A stretch of 34,426 bases of DNA, taken from the NCBI GenBank assembly GCA_900548585.1, contig URLI01000022.1, forward strand, positions 1-34,426. Direction: 5' to 3'. A program made the translations under genes and the position numbers. Of the stretch, positions 16,072 to 24,133 are shown one piece after another. The notes beneath the pieces are model-generated. The model saw only the letters and a list, made by a program, of their open reading frames with translations. It was not told the DNA's origin and searched no databases. The DNA comes from an uncultured Prevotella sp. (lineage in GTDB: Bacteria; Bacteroidota; Bacteroidia; Bacteroidales; Bacteroidaceae). Numbering within the stretch: position 1 is the first letter of the stretch; each line of letters opens with the position of its first letter.

Positions 16072-16734
16072 TCACTCCGCCCCGCCCTCCAGCAGTCCGT
16101 CCCGCATCTTTATGGTGCGGTCGGTTATAGCGGCGAGAGCCTCGTCGTGCGTCACGATGACGAAAGTCTGCCCGAACTTGTCGCGCAGGTCGAAGAACAG
16201 TTGGTGCAGCTCGGCCTTGTTCCTCGAGTCGAGCGACCCCGAAGGCTCGTCGGCAAGTATAACTTCAGGGTTGTTCATCAGTGCCCTTGCCACTGCCACG
16301 CGCTGTTTCTCGCCGCCCGACAGTTCGGCAGGCTTATGCCCGGCGCGGTCTGCGAGTCCCATGAAGTCGAGCAGTTCCTTTGCCCTTTTCCTTGCCTCGC
16401 CCTTGCCCTTCCCGGCGATGTATGCCGGTATCATTATGTTCTCCATTGCCGTGAACTCCGGCAGCAGCTGGTGAAACTGGAACACGAAGCCTATGTGCCT
16501 GTTCCGGAAGTCAGCCAGTTTGCCCTTTGTCATCGACGATAGGTCAGCCCCGCCGATGCACACAGTCCCGCTGTCCGGCTTGTCGAGTGTGCCGATAATC
16601 TGCAGCAGGGTGGTCTTTCCCGCCCCGCTCGGCCCCACGATGCTCACTATCTCGCCCTTTCCGATGTGCATGTCGATGCCCTTCAGCACCTGCAGAGATC
16701 CGAAGCTCTTCCTTATTCCCTTGATGTCAATCAT
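16072..16734 (-). CDS. lolD: ABC transporter ATP-binding protein, LolD type
   Basis: A 220-residue ABC ATPase of the LolD/MacB subfamily, which powers release of lipoproteins from the inner membrane (LolCDE) or related mechanotransmission. Walker A is GPSGAGKTT (34-42), with a Q-loop glutamine in FQF (86), ABC signature LSGGEKQ (138-144), Walker B VILADEP (158-164) and H-loop histidine 196. Length is standard. The permease partner (LolC/E-like) is not in the window, which is usual in this phylum where lolD often stands apart. It starts 40 bp after the antiporter gene and is probably co-transcribed with it. The exact substrate is inferred; a MacB-like exporter role is the alternative. Confidence 0.85.
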   Translation of the reverse strand: MIDIKGIRKSFGSLQVLKGIDMHIGKGEIVSIVGPSGAGKTTLLQIIGTLDKPDSGTVCIGGADLSSMTKGKLADFRNRHIGFVFQFHQLLPEFTAMENIMIPAYIAGKGKGEARKRAKELLDFMGLADRAGHKPAELSGGEKQRVAVARALMNNPEVILADEPSGSLDSRNKAELHQLFFDLRDKFGQTFVIVTHDEALAAITDRTIKMRDGLLEGGAE

Positions 16735-16774
16735 ATCATTGTTACGTTATTTTCTTGCCGGCCTTTTCCTGCCG

Positions 16775-18895
16775 TCATCGTTTCACTTTCTTTATCCACT
16801 CCGCCAGTTGCTCATACGCGCTCTTGTCCTCGAAGTGCTGCGGCTTTGCGAATGTCATCTCGCCCATCGGGTCGCCGTACTGGTCGGGGAAAAGTATCAT
16901 TATGTTCTTCCCTGTGAAGAATTTGGTGATCTCCTCCGGCAGCCGTTCCAGTGCGTTCTTGTATGACACCGTACCCTTCCTTGCCGCCACCACCACGAAG
17001 AGATGGTCGCCGGCAATCGTCCCGGCGAGATCCCGCAGCCCCACCCAGTGGTCCATTTCGGCATATCCGGCGCGCGCTTCCGGGTGGCGGTTGTTGACGT
17101 ACTGCCTTATCAGTTGCAGCGTGTCGCCCCTGCCGTGGAACTGAATCCTGCACTCAAGGTTGTCCGCCAGCCGCGATATGCGCTCCAGCCATCGGTGGAA
17201 GCCCGGCTCGAACTGCGCCCTCGACGGCACCGCCACCAGTATTCGCCGTATGGTGTTTATCGGCTGCACGAGCCTCACCATCATTATCTGGCGGTTCAGC
17301 CCGTTGTACAGGTTCTGGTGGAACTCACCCCAGAACCTGGCAGACACCTCCCTGTGCGTGTGCATTCCTATTATTATCTCGCTCGCCTGCAGCTCCTTGA
17401 ATGCGTGTTTTATGCCGTTTGCGATGTTCGCCGCCACGCGCACCTGCGTCTGCATTTCCACGTCGGCGGCCGCAGCCACCCTCGTCATGTCCTCCAGCAG
17501 GCGTTTTCCCGCTTTCTGGCTCGCCGTCATGTTCTCGTCGTCATACACAACGTTCAGCCCCACCAGCCCCCGGTTCAGTTTCGTGTTGCGCATCAGTATG
17601 GCCATGTTGACGAGCCGCTCGGAATACTCCGGATATTTCATCGGTATCAGGATTCTCTCGTCATCGTCCTGCCCGTCGTCGTCCGCCATGTCATTGTCGC
17701 GCAGCGTTATGTCCTGTGCCGCCCATTCCGTCACCAGTGTTGATATTATGCACGTTGCGAGTATCATCACCACCACGCTGTTTACCATGTTGTCGTCAAT
17801 CATTTTCATCCCGTTTCCGGCATCCATCTCCATCCCCACCATCAGCATGGCTATCGCGCCGGCGGCGTGTGCCGACGTCAGGCCGAACATCATGTGGCCC
17901 GACGACACCGGCAGCCTGCACAGGCGGCACGACAGATATGCGGCTGCCGCCTTGCCGGCCACGCCGAAGAACACCATCGCCGCCACGACGGCAATTATCC
18001 CTCCGCCGTCGAACAGCACGCCCACGTTGACGAGCATCCCCACGCCGATGAGGAAATAAGGTATGAAAAGCGCGTTGCCGATGAACTCGATCCTGTTCAT
18101 CAGCGGCGACAGGTGCGGTATGTACCGGTTGAGTATCAGTCCGGAAAGGAATGCGCCGAAAATGCCCTCAAGCCCTGCGGCGTTGGTCAGCACCGCGCTC
18201 ATGAACATCATCGACATGACGAATATGAACTGCATCACGGCATCGCTGTAATTGCGCAGGAACCATCGCGCAAGGCGCGGTATGGCAAACGTCAGGAATG
18301 CGCACACCAGCACGATTTTCGCTGCGAACCACGTCCAGAACATTGTGCCGCCGCCCTTGCCTGCCGCTGAGGCCACTGCGGCCATCACCACGAGCGCGAG
18401 GAAGAGGGCGGCCATTGTCGCGCCGACGCTGAGCATCACGCCCGGCTTGCGCTGCAGCCCGTAGCGCAGCACGACGGGGTAGGCCACGAGCGTGCTGGAA
18501 CCCATTATGCAACTCAGTATCAGTGCCGGCACACAGGAATACCCGAACAGCAGCGTCACCGCGAGGTATATCAGTGCAAAGGGCATGGCAAACGACAGGA
18601 GCGCGAACACGGCGAGGCTCCTGCGCTTTTTCTTCATCCCCTCGAAGTCAATCTCGAGTGCGGCGAGGAACATGATGTAGTACATCCCCACCTTGCCGAA
18701 CAGTTCGAACGAGTCGTCGCGCGACAGGATGTTCAGCCCATACTGCCCGAGCAGCACCCCGGCAAGCACCATGCCGATGATGTGCGGTATCCTCAGCTTG
18801 CCCATTATGACCGGGGCAAGGAGTATGATCAGCAGCACCACGAAGAAAATCATCGTGGGGTCGGTGATGGGGAAATATTGGCTTGGGCTGAACAT
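16775..18895 (-). CDS. CPA2-family cation/proton antiporter with UspA-like C-terminus
   Basis: A 706-residue inner-membrane antiporter, exchanging Na+ or K+ for H+. Residues 1-395 form about a dozen hydrophobic helices of the Na+/H+ exchanger fold (e.g. IPHIIGMVLAGVLLGQYGLN, 36-55; GIFGAFLSGLIL, 244-255). Residues 412-706 are soluble and look like tandem universal-stress-protein domains (RILIPMKYPE at 414-423; RRILVAVPSRA at 550-560), probably a nucleotide-sensing module. I start at ATG 18895: the longer frame to 18955 would place the -7 promoter element (18916-18923) inside the gene. It is followed by lolD. Ion specificity cannot be read from the sequence. Confidence 0.88.
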   Translation of the reverse strand: MFSPSQYFPITDPTMIFFVVLLIILLAPVIMGKLRIPHIIGMVLAGVLLGQYGLNILSRDDSFELFGKVGMYYIMFLAALEIDFEGMKKKRRSLAVFALLSFAMPFALIYLAVTLLFGYSCVPALILSCIMGSSTLVAYPVVLRYGLQRKPGVMLSVGATMAALFLALVVMAAVASAAGKGGGTMFWTWFAAKIVLVCAFLTFAIPRLARWFLRNYSDAVMQFIFVMSMMFMSAVLTNAAGLEGIFGAFLSGLILNRYIPHLSPLMNRIEFIGNALFIPYFLIGVGMLVNVGVLFDGGGIIAVVAAMVFFGVAGKAAAAYLSCRLCRLPVSSGHMMFGLTSAHAAGAIAMLMVGMEMDAGNGMKMIDDNMVNSVVVMILATCIISTLVTEWAAQDITLRDNDMADDDGQDDDERILIPMKYPEYSERLVNMAILMRNTKLNRGLVGLNVVYDDENMTASQKAGKRLLEDMTRVAAAADVEMQTQVRVAANIANGIKHAFKELQASEIIIGMHTHREVSARFWGEFHQNLYNGLNRQIMMVRLVQPINTIRRILVAVPSRAQFEPGFHRWLERISRLADNLECRIQFHGRGDTLQLIRQYVNNRHPEARAGYAEMDHWVGLRDLAGTIAGDHLFVVVAARKGTVSYKNALERLPEEITKFFTGKNIMILFPDQYGDPMGEMTFAKPQHFEDKSAYEQLAEWIKKVKR

Positions 18896-18915
18896 GATGC
18901 TTCTCGTTTCGCATA

Positions 18916-18923
18916 CAAAATTA
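18916..18923 (-). promoter_or_regulatory. Antiporter promoter, -7 element
   Basis: Read on the minus strand, TAATTTTG fits TAnnTTTG and lies 20 bp upstream of the chosen ATG (18895). No clear -33 box is seen. The divergent asd -7 element lies 42 bp away. Confidence 0.5.
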
Positions 18924-18965
18924 CGAAAAATAAACTTATCGTGCGCGGAATACACCGGAAAGTTG

Positions 18966-18973
18966 TATTTTTG
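18966..18973 (+). promoter_or_regulatory. asd promoter, -7 element
   Basis: TATTTTTG fits TAnnTTTG and is the same octamer as at guaB. It lies 26 bp before ATG 19000 and rules out the GTG at 18976 as a start. No clear -33 box. Confidence 0.5.
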
Positions 18974-18999
18974 CAGTGGATTTTAAACATTTATGGCGT

Positions 19000-20013
19000 A
19001 TGAAAGTAGCAATAGTGGGCGCAAGTGGCGCCGTAGGACAGGAATTCCTCCGCATACTCGGCGAGCGTGACTTTCCCATCGACGAGCTGTTGTTGTTCGG
19101 CTCGGGGCGTTCCGCCGGCACGAGATACACGTTCCGTGGGAAGGAGACCGAGGTGAGACTGCTGCGTCACGGCGACGATTTCCGTGGCGTTGACATAGCC
19201 TTCACATCGGCGGGCGCCGGCGTGAGCAGGGAGTTTGCGGGCGACATAACGAGGCACGGCGCGGTGATGATAGACAACTCGAGCGCGTTCCGCATGGACG
19301 ACGGCGTGCCGCTCGTGGTCCCGGAGTGCAATGCCGCCGACGCGCTGGAACGCCCGCGCGGCATAATCGCCAACCCGAACTGCACCACGATAATGATGGT
19401 GGTGTGCCTTCAGCCGATAGAGAGGATAGCACATATCAGGCGCGTTCGCGTGGCGTCTTACCAGAGCGCGTCGGGAGCGGGGGCTGCGGCGATGGCAGAG
19501 TTGCAGCAGCAGTACCGCGAGACGGTGGAGACGGGCGAGGTGAGGACCGTCAGCAAGTTCGCGCACCAGCTGGCATACAACGTCATACCGCAGATTGACG
19601 TGTTCCAGCCGAACGGCTACACCAAGGAGGAGATGAAGATGTTCCACGAGACGCGCAAGATAATGCACAGCGACGTGTGCTGCTCGGCGACGTGTGTCAG
19701 GGTCAGCACCCTGCGCTCGCACTCCGAGAGTGTGTGGATAGAGACCGAGAGCCCCGTGACGGTCAGCCAGGCACAGGCCGCCTTCGCCGCCGCCCCCGGT
19801 GTAACGCTCGAGGACGACCCGGCAAACCTCGTCTATCCGATGCCGCTGGACACCGCCGGGAAGGACGACATCTTCGTGGGGCGTGTGCGCAAGGACATTG
19901 CCGACGAGAACGGCCTCACGTTCTGGCTGTCAGGCGACCAGATACGCAAGGGCGCGGCGCTGAACGCCGTGCAGATTGCCGAATACCTGCTGAAAGCAGG
20001 CTCGCTGAAGTGA
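19000..20013 (+). CDS. asd: Aspartate-semialdehyde dehydrogenase
   Basis: Reduces aspartyl phosphate to aspartate semialdehyde with NADPH, feeding lysine/diaminopimelate, threonine and methionine synthesis. The 337-residue product has the NADP-binding loop GASGAVGQE (7-15), the catalytic cysteine C128 in NPNCTT, the SASGAG loop after it and the HSESV histidine segment. Length is normal. ATG 19000 sits 26 bp after the -7 element. A second ATG at 18993 is out of frame. It is divergent from the antiporter, and downstream of it lies a spacer with two inverted repeats before the peptidase gene. Confidence 0.95.
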   Translation: MKVAIVGASGAVGQEFLRILGERDFPIDELLLFGSGRSAGTRYTFRGKETEVRLLRHGDDFRGVDIAFTSAGAGVSREFAGDITRHGAVMIDNSSAFRMDDGVPLVVPECNAADALERPRGIIANPNCTTIMMVVCLQPIERIAHIRRVRVASYQSASGAGAAAMAELQQQYRETVETGEVRTVSKFAHQLAYNVIPQIDVFQPNGYTKEEMKMFHETRKIMHSDVCCSATCVRVSTLRSHSESVWIETESPVTVSQAQAAFAAAPGVTLEDDPANLVYPMPLDTAGKDDIFVGRVRKDIADENGLTFWLSGDQIRKGAALNAVQIAEYLLKAGSLK

Positions 20014-20035
20014 CACTCGCGCGCAACGGCACTCG

Positions 20036-20091
20036 CATATTTCCGCCATCGCGCCAGGCATCGGGAGGACGGGAGTGGCATGGCGAATATG
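20036..20091. repeat. Inverted repeat after asd
   Basis: CATATT-TC-CGCCAT (20036-20049) pairs with ATGGCG-AATATG (20080-20091), a 12-bp stem with a 2-nt bulge and a 30-nt loop. A second hairpin, ACATGGC/GCCATGT, follows at 20099-20122. Neither has a T-run; they could end the asd transcript or protect its 3' end. Confidence 0.5.
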
Positions 20092-20135
20092 TGAGGAAAC
20101 ATGGCGCGCTGGCGTGCCATGTCAGGAAAAAACAT

Positions 20136-20143
20136 TATATTTG
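20136..20143 (+). promoter_or_regulatory. M15-type peptidase gene promoter, -7 element
   Basis: TATATTTG fits TAnnTTTG. Transcription would start near 20150, almost on top of the ATG (20151) of an 8-codon upstream frame. No good -33 box. Confidence 0.5.
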
Positions 20144-20150
20144 CGACATA

Positions 20151-20177
20151 ATGAATGACAGCAATGTATTGAAATGA
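20151..20177 (+). CDS. Possible 8-codon leader peptide before the M15-type peptidase gene
   Basis: ATG 20151 opens MNDSNVLK and its TGA (20175-20177) overlaps the peptidase ATG (20174) in an ATGA junction. With the predicted start of transcription near 20150 it would be nearly leaderless. Translation is unproven. Confidence 0.3.
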   Translation: MNDSNVLK

Positions 20178-20914
20178 AGAAAAATCCAACTTTGACCACA
20201 GCACTGCTCCTTGTTGGCATGTTGCTGGCGGCGTTGCCGCTGGGCTCTGAGGCGAACGAGCCGCGCATACGGCTGGTGCATGACTGGAAGCCGGGAATGA
20301 TAGTCGATGAGCGGGAGGTCATGGCGACCGGGCTGGAACGCCTCTTCCTCGTCTGCGACGTGGACGACGGCGTATGGGCGAGGATGAGCGGCAGGTCATG
20401 GAGGAAGGGGTGTCCCGTTGGCCGCCGCGACCTGCGCTACCTGCGGCTGCTGCACCGGAACGCCAAGGGACAGACACAGACCGGCGAGATGGTGGTGAAT
20501 AAGAAAATCGCGGAGCGCGTGACAGCGGTTTTCAGGGAACTTTACCTCAGTGACTACCGCATAGAGAGCATCTTCCTCGTTGACAGATACGGTGGAGACG
20601 ACGAGAAGTCGATGGCGGCAAACAACACGTCGTGCTTCAACTACCGCAGGGTGGACGGGACGTCAAAACTGTCGAGACACGCCTACGGTGCGGCAATAGA
20701 CATCAACCCACGCTATAACCCGTATGTCAGGGGGCGCAGGGTGTCGCCGGACAACGGGGCGAAATATGCCTTCAACCGGCAGGCGAGGAAGGATATTCCG
20801 TACAAGATCGACCGCAGCGACCTGGCATACAGGCTGTTCACCAAGGCCGGCGCGACGTGGGGAGGAAACTGGAAGACCATGAAGGACTATCAGCATTTCC
20901 AGTTCCCGCTGTGA
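20174..20914 (+). CDS. Exported M15-family peptidase (D-Ala-D-Ala carboxypeptidase-like)
   Basis: A 246-residue protein with an N-terminal signal or anchor segment (about 7-27). The C-terminal half resembles the M15 LAS metallopeptidases: SRHAYGAAIDINPRYNP gives the zinc ligands H169 and D176, and DYQHFQF gives H241. Members trim peptidoglycan peptides in the periplasm. The N-terminal part (30-145) has no motif I recognise. Predicted substrate is the cell-wall stem peptide, by family only. It has its own -7 element and an overlapping leader frame. The HHH/beta-barrel gene follows after 42 bp, so the two may be co-transcribed. Confidence 0.85.
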   Translation: MKKNPTLTTALLLVGMLLAALPLGSEANEPRIRLVHDWKPGMIVDEREVMATGLERLFLVCDVDDGVWARMSGRSWRKGCPVGRRDLRYLRLLHRNAKGQTQTGEMVVNKKIAERVTAVFRELYLSDYRIESIFLVDRYGGDDEKSMAANNTSCFNYRRVDGTSKLSRHAYGAAIDINPRYNPYVRGRRVSPDNGAKYAFNRQARKDIPYKIDRSDLAYRLFTKAGATWGGNWKTMKDYQHFQFPL

Positions 20915-20956
20915 TTCCCGTGCGCCGGGAACATCTCTGACACCGTCGCGACAACC

Positions 20957-22990
20957 ATGAAAAACAAACGCCGTATGAGGAAAACGTCATGTGTCCTGCA
21001 TTTGCTTGCAGTGACAATGCTCGCAGCCGTGTATGCACCGACGGCGCGCGCACAGGATGGCACGCACTCGTGGGAGCGCCTGCTCGCCGAGGTGATGTCT
21101 ATAGAGGACAGCGAGTCGGCGTCGTGGCAGGAGACTTACGACATGCTGTGCGAGCTGGAGCAGCACCCGATCGACCTGAACAGCGCGACGCGCGGGGACA
21201 TAGAGTCGATACCTTTCCTCAACGAGAGGCAGGTGATGGACATCTGCGAGTATCTTTACAAGTACGCGCCGGTGAAGTCGCTCGGCGAGCTGGCTATGAT
21301 AGAGTCGCTCGGCTACTACCAGCGCGAGTTGCTGAGCCATTTTGTCGTCCTCGGGGAGGTGCCCGGCAGGCATTTCCCGTCACTGGGCAACATCTTGCGG
21401 CACGGCCGTCACGAGGCGTTGGCGACGGCGAAGATACCATGCTACAGGCGGAAGGGCGACGACAATGGATACCTGGGCTACCAATACAAGCACTCGGTGA
21501 AATACACATTCTCATACGGCCAGTGGGTCAAGGCAGGGTTCCTCGGGTCGCAGGATGCCGGCGAGCCGTTCTTCGCCGCAGGCAACGGGGCTGGCTATGA
21601 CTTCTATTCCTTCTACGCGCAGGTTCGCGACATGGGGCGGCTGAAGAATGTTGTCGTGGGTCGCTACAAGGCGAAGTTCGGCATGGGGCTCGTGATGAAC
21701 AGCGACTTCCTGATGGGGAAGGCGGCTGCGTCGCAGCAGTTCGGCGGCAAGGCGTACAGCATAAGGGTGCATTCCTCGCGCATGGAGGCTAACTACATGC
21801 AGGGCGCGGCGGCGACGGTGGCGGTGACAAGGTGGCTCGATGCCACGGCGTTCGCGTCGCTCCGGCATATTGACGCGACGCTCAACAAGGACTCCACCAT
21901 CGCCACGATACTCACAAGCGGATACCACCGCACGCCTGCCGAGATGGCAAGGAAGGGCAACTCGTCGGTCGCGGCAGGTGGGCTCAACGTGTGCTTCCGG
22001 CGTGGTGGGCTGCGCGTTGGTGCCACGGCGGTGTTCTCGCGGCTGTCGAGGGAACTGCGCCCCGATACCTCCGCGCCGTTCCGGCGCTTCTATCCCGCCG
22101 GGAGAAATTTCTGGAATGCCTCCGTCGACTATGGCTACACCGCACCCCGGTGGCAGCTGACGGGGGAGACGGCAACGGGCAACTGCGGGGCGGTGGCGAC
22201 GATAAACGCATTCTCTTGCAGGATTTCCGACGGCCTTGATGTCATGGCTCTGCAGCGCTTTTACTCCAAGGAGTATTATTCGCTCTATTCCGAGGCGTTC
22301 AGTGAGGGTGGGAGAGTGCAGGACGAGAGCGGCCTGTACCTTGGGCTGAACTGGCATCCGTCGGCCTCTTTCCGCGTGAACGGGTACTTTGACATGGCTT
22401 ATTTCCCGTGGCCCAAGTACCAGGCGGCGTTCGCCTCGCACGCATACGACTGTTTCGTGCAGGCCTCCGGCGCATTCGGCAGGTGGGACTTCACGGCGAG
22501 ATACCGCTTTAAGGCGCGCGGTAAGGACAACCAGAAAAAGACCGCCCTGACAAACCGCGTGGAGCAGCGGGGGCGCGTCGCCGTGGGGTATGACGGCGGT
22601 GTGTGGAGCGCGAGGACACAGGCCGACGTGGCGCACGTCTCATACAAGAGGGACGACTTCGGCTGGATGGTGAGCGGGATGTTCTCATGCAGACCGGTTA
22701 GCCTGCTGTCCGTCACGTCAAGCGTGGCATACTTCAACACCGACTCATTCGATGCCCGGATATACACATACGAGCGCGGCCCGCTCTACACCTTCAACTT
22801 CCCCTCATTCTACGGCGAGGGCATCCGCTATTCGCTGTTCGCGCGCGCCGACCTGTCAAGAAAGGTCATGGTAATTGCCAAGGCCGCCGTCACCGACTAT
22901 TTCGACCGTGCCTCCATCGGCACGGGACTACGGCAGATAGCGCACTCGTCGATGGCAGACATCGAGCTTCAGCTGCGGCTGAAGTTCTGA
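20957..22990 (+). CDS. Helix-hairpin-helix protein with predicted outer-membrane beta-barrel
   Basis: A 677-residue exported protein. A signal peptide ends near TARAQ (residue 33). A ComEA-like helix-hairpin-helix motif follows at about 71-118 (PIDLNSATRGDIESIPFLNE), a fold normally used for DNA binding. The rest (about 140-677) is rich in alternating aromatic/polar strands and ends in a terminal phenylalanine (QLRLKF), the outer-membrane barrel signature. Similar HHH-barrel proteins are widespread and uncharacterised in Bacteroidota. A DNA uptake or DNA-anchoring role is a guess from the HHH. The start could also be the ATG six codons later. It ends at a terminator hairpin (23011-23034). Confidence 0.8.
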   Translation: MKNKRRMRKTSCVLHLLAVTMLAAVYAPTARAQDGTHSWERLLAEVMSIEDSESASWQETYDMLCELEQHPIDLNSATRGDIESIPFLNERQVMDICEYLYKYAPVKSLGELAMIESLGYYQRELLSHFVVLGEVPGRHFPSLGNILRHGRHEALATAKIPCYRRKGDDNGYLGYQYKHSVKYTFSYGQWVKAGFLGSQDAGEPFFAAGNGAGYDFYSFYAQVRDMGRLKNVVVGRYKAKFGMGLVMNSDFLMGKAAASQQFGGKAYSIRVHSSRMEANYMQGAAATVAVTRWLDATAFASLRHIDATLNKDSTIATILTSGYHRTPAEMARKGNSSVAAGGLNVCFRRGGLRVGATAVFSRLSRELRPDTSAPFRRFYPAGRNFWNASVDYGYTAPRWQLTGETATGNCGAVATINAFSCRISDGLDVMALQRFYSKEYYSLYSEAFSEGGRVQDESGLYLGLNWHPSASFRVNGYFDMAYFPWPKYQAAFASHAYDCFVQASGAFGRWDFTARYRFKARGKDNQKKTALTNRVEQRGRVAVGYDGGVWSARTQADVAHVSYKRDDFGWMVSGMFSCRPVSLLSVTSSVAYFNTDSFDARIYTYERGPLYTFNFPSFYGEGIRYSLFARADLSRKVMVIAKAAVTDYFDRASIGTGLRQIAHSSMADIELQLRLKF

Positions 22991-23010
22991 CCATTCCACA
23001 AAAGTATCGA

Positions 23011-23040
23011 GGCTGTGTCGTAATAAACACAGCCCTTTTA
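23011..23040 (+). terminator. Hairpin terminator after the HHH/beta-barrel gene
   Basis: GGCTGTGT (23011-23018) pairs with ACACAGCC (23027-23034) around an 8-nt loop, followed by CTTTTA. It lies 21 bp after the stop. Confidence 0.75.
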
Positions 23041-23054
23041 CTCTGTTGGTTTTC

Positions 23055-23160
23055 AGTGACTTGCGCCATGTAGGCACGCCCTCTGCACAGTGATGCACAT
23101 ACCGGACAAAATTATCTGTGCTGACCGTGATGCTTGCTGACTTGCATGGCGCGGGTCACT
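23055..23160. repeat. Long-range inverted repeat after manA
   Basis: AGTGACTTGCGCCATG (23055-23070) is matched in inverse by CATGGCGCGGGTCACT (23145-23160) with two mismatches, enclosing 74 nt that contains a TGCACAGTGATGCA dyad. The right arm overlaps the manA stop codon. It may form the 3' end of the dxs-manA transcript. Confidence 0.5.
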
Positions 23161-24121
23161 ACGCGAATGTCTCGAGGAATTTCACTGTTCCCTCCACCCG
23201 CACCCATGTCATTGTCGCGGGCAGCAGCAGTGTGTTGCCGGCGCGGAAGGGGATGGTGTCGCCGCTGTCATCTGTGATTTGCCCGTCGCCTGCCAGTGCT
23301 ATGAGTATCACGAAGGAGTCGAGCCCGGAGTAGTCGAGCGTCATAGGCTCGTCGAGGTCATAGACCGAGGTGTGGAAATGCTGGCATTCGACGAGCGTCA
23401 CGCCCATGTTCTTCTGCGGTGTGTAGTGTGTGCGGTAGTCGTCCTCCACGGCGTAGTCGATGCTCTCGGCGGCCTCCCGTGTGTGCAGCTGTCGGCAGTT
23501 GCCGTCGCTGTCCCGTCGCTTGTAGTCGTAGATGCGGTATGTCACGTCGCTCGTCTGCTGTATCTCTGCGAGGAAGCAGCCCGACCGTATGGCGTGTATC
23601 CGCCCCGAAGGCAGGAAGAACACGTCACCCTCGCTGACGTCATATTCCGCGAGTGCGCCGCAGATGGTGTCGTTTGCCACCATTTCACGGTATTCATCGG
23701 GTGTGATGTTCCGTTTCAGCCCGCAGTAGATTGCCGCCCCGGGGTCGGATGCCATCATGTACCACATCTCCGTCTTGCCGCGCTGCCTGCCGTGGCGGCG
23801 CGCCACCTCGTCGTTGGGATGCACCTGTATCGAAAGGTCACGGCGTGCGTCTATGAACTTGACGAGCAGCGGGAACTCGTTGCCGAAGCGTCTGTAGTTC
23901 TCCCTGCCCACGAGTTTCTCCTTCATTTCCGCCACAATGTCGTTCAGCCGCCGTCCCTTCATCTGCCCCTCGCAGACGACGGTCTCGCTGCCTTCCACTC
24001 CCGATATTTCCCAGCTCTCGCCCACGCTCTGCATGTCGGAGTCGCTTTTCTTGAATGGAACAATCCTGTCCCCTCCCCATATTGTTTGCTTCAGAATTGG
24101 CTCAAACCTTAGTATTTGCAT
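23159..24121 (-). CDS. manA: Mannose-6-phosphate isomerase, class I
   Basis: Interconverts fructose-6-phosphate and mannose-6-phosphate, supplying GDP-mannose for surface glycans or allowing mannose use. The 320-residue product is the short bacterial (Bacillus-like) form of the cupin-fold zinc enzyme. Likely metal ligands are Q99 and H101 in QVHPND, E118, and H176 in GRIHAI; the arginine/YDY segment (EIQQTSDVTYRIYDY) is the usual active-site strand. It starts 12 bp after trkH and is the last gene of the dxs-trkA-trkH-manA run. Its place behind a K+ uptake system has no obvious functional reason. Confidence 0.93.
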   Translation of the reverse strand: MQILRFEPILKQTIWGGDRIVPFKKSDSDMQSVGESWEISGVEGSETVVCEGQMKGRRLNDIVAEMKEKLVGRENYRRFGNEFPLLVKFIDARRDLSIQVHPNDEVARRHGRQRGKTEMWYMMASDPGAAIYCGLKRNITPDEYREMVANDTICGALAEYDVSEGDVFFLPSGRIHAIRSGCFLAEIQQTSDVTYRIYDYKRRDSDGNCRQLHTREAAESIDYAVEDDYRTHYTPQKNMGVTLVECQHFHTSVYDLDEPMTLDYSGLDSFVILIALAGDGQITDDSGDTIPFRAGNTLLLPATMTWVRVEGTVKFLETFA

Positions 24122-24133
24122 AGAGTATGTGTC

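Noticed and set aside
16775..18955. Longer antiporter start at 18955
   Set aside because: It would place the -7 promoter element inside the gene and add a non-hydrophobic extension before a normal first helix.
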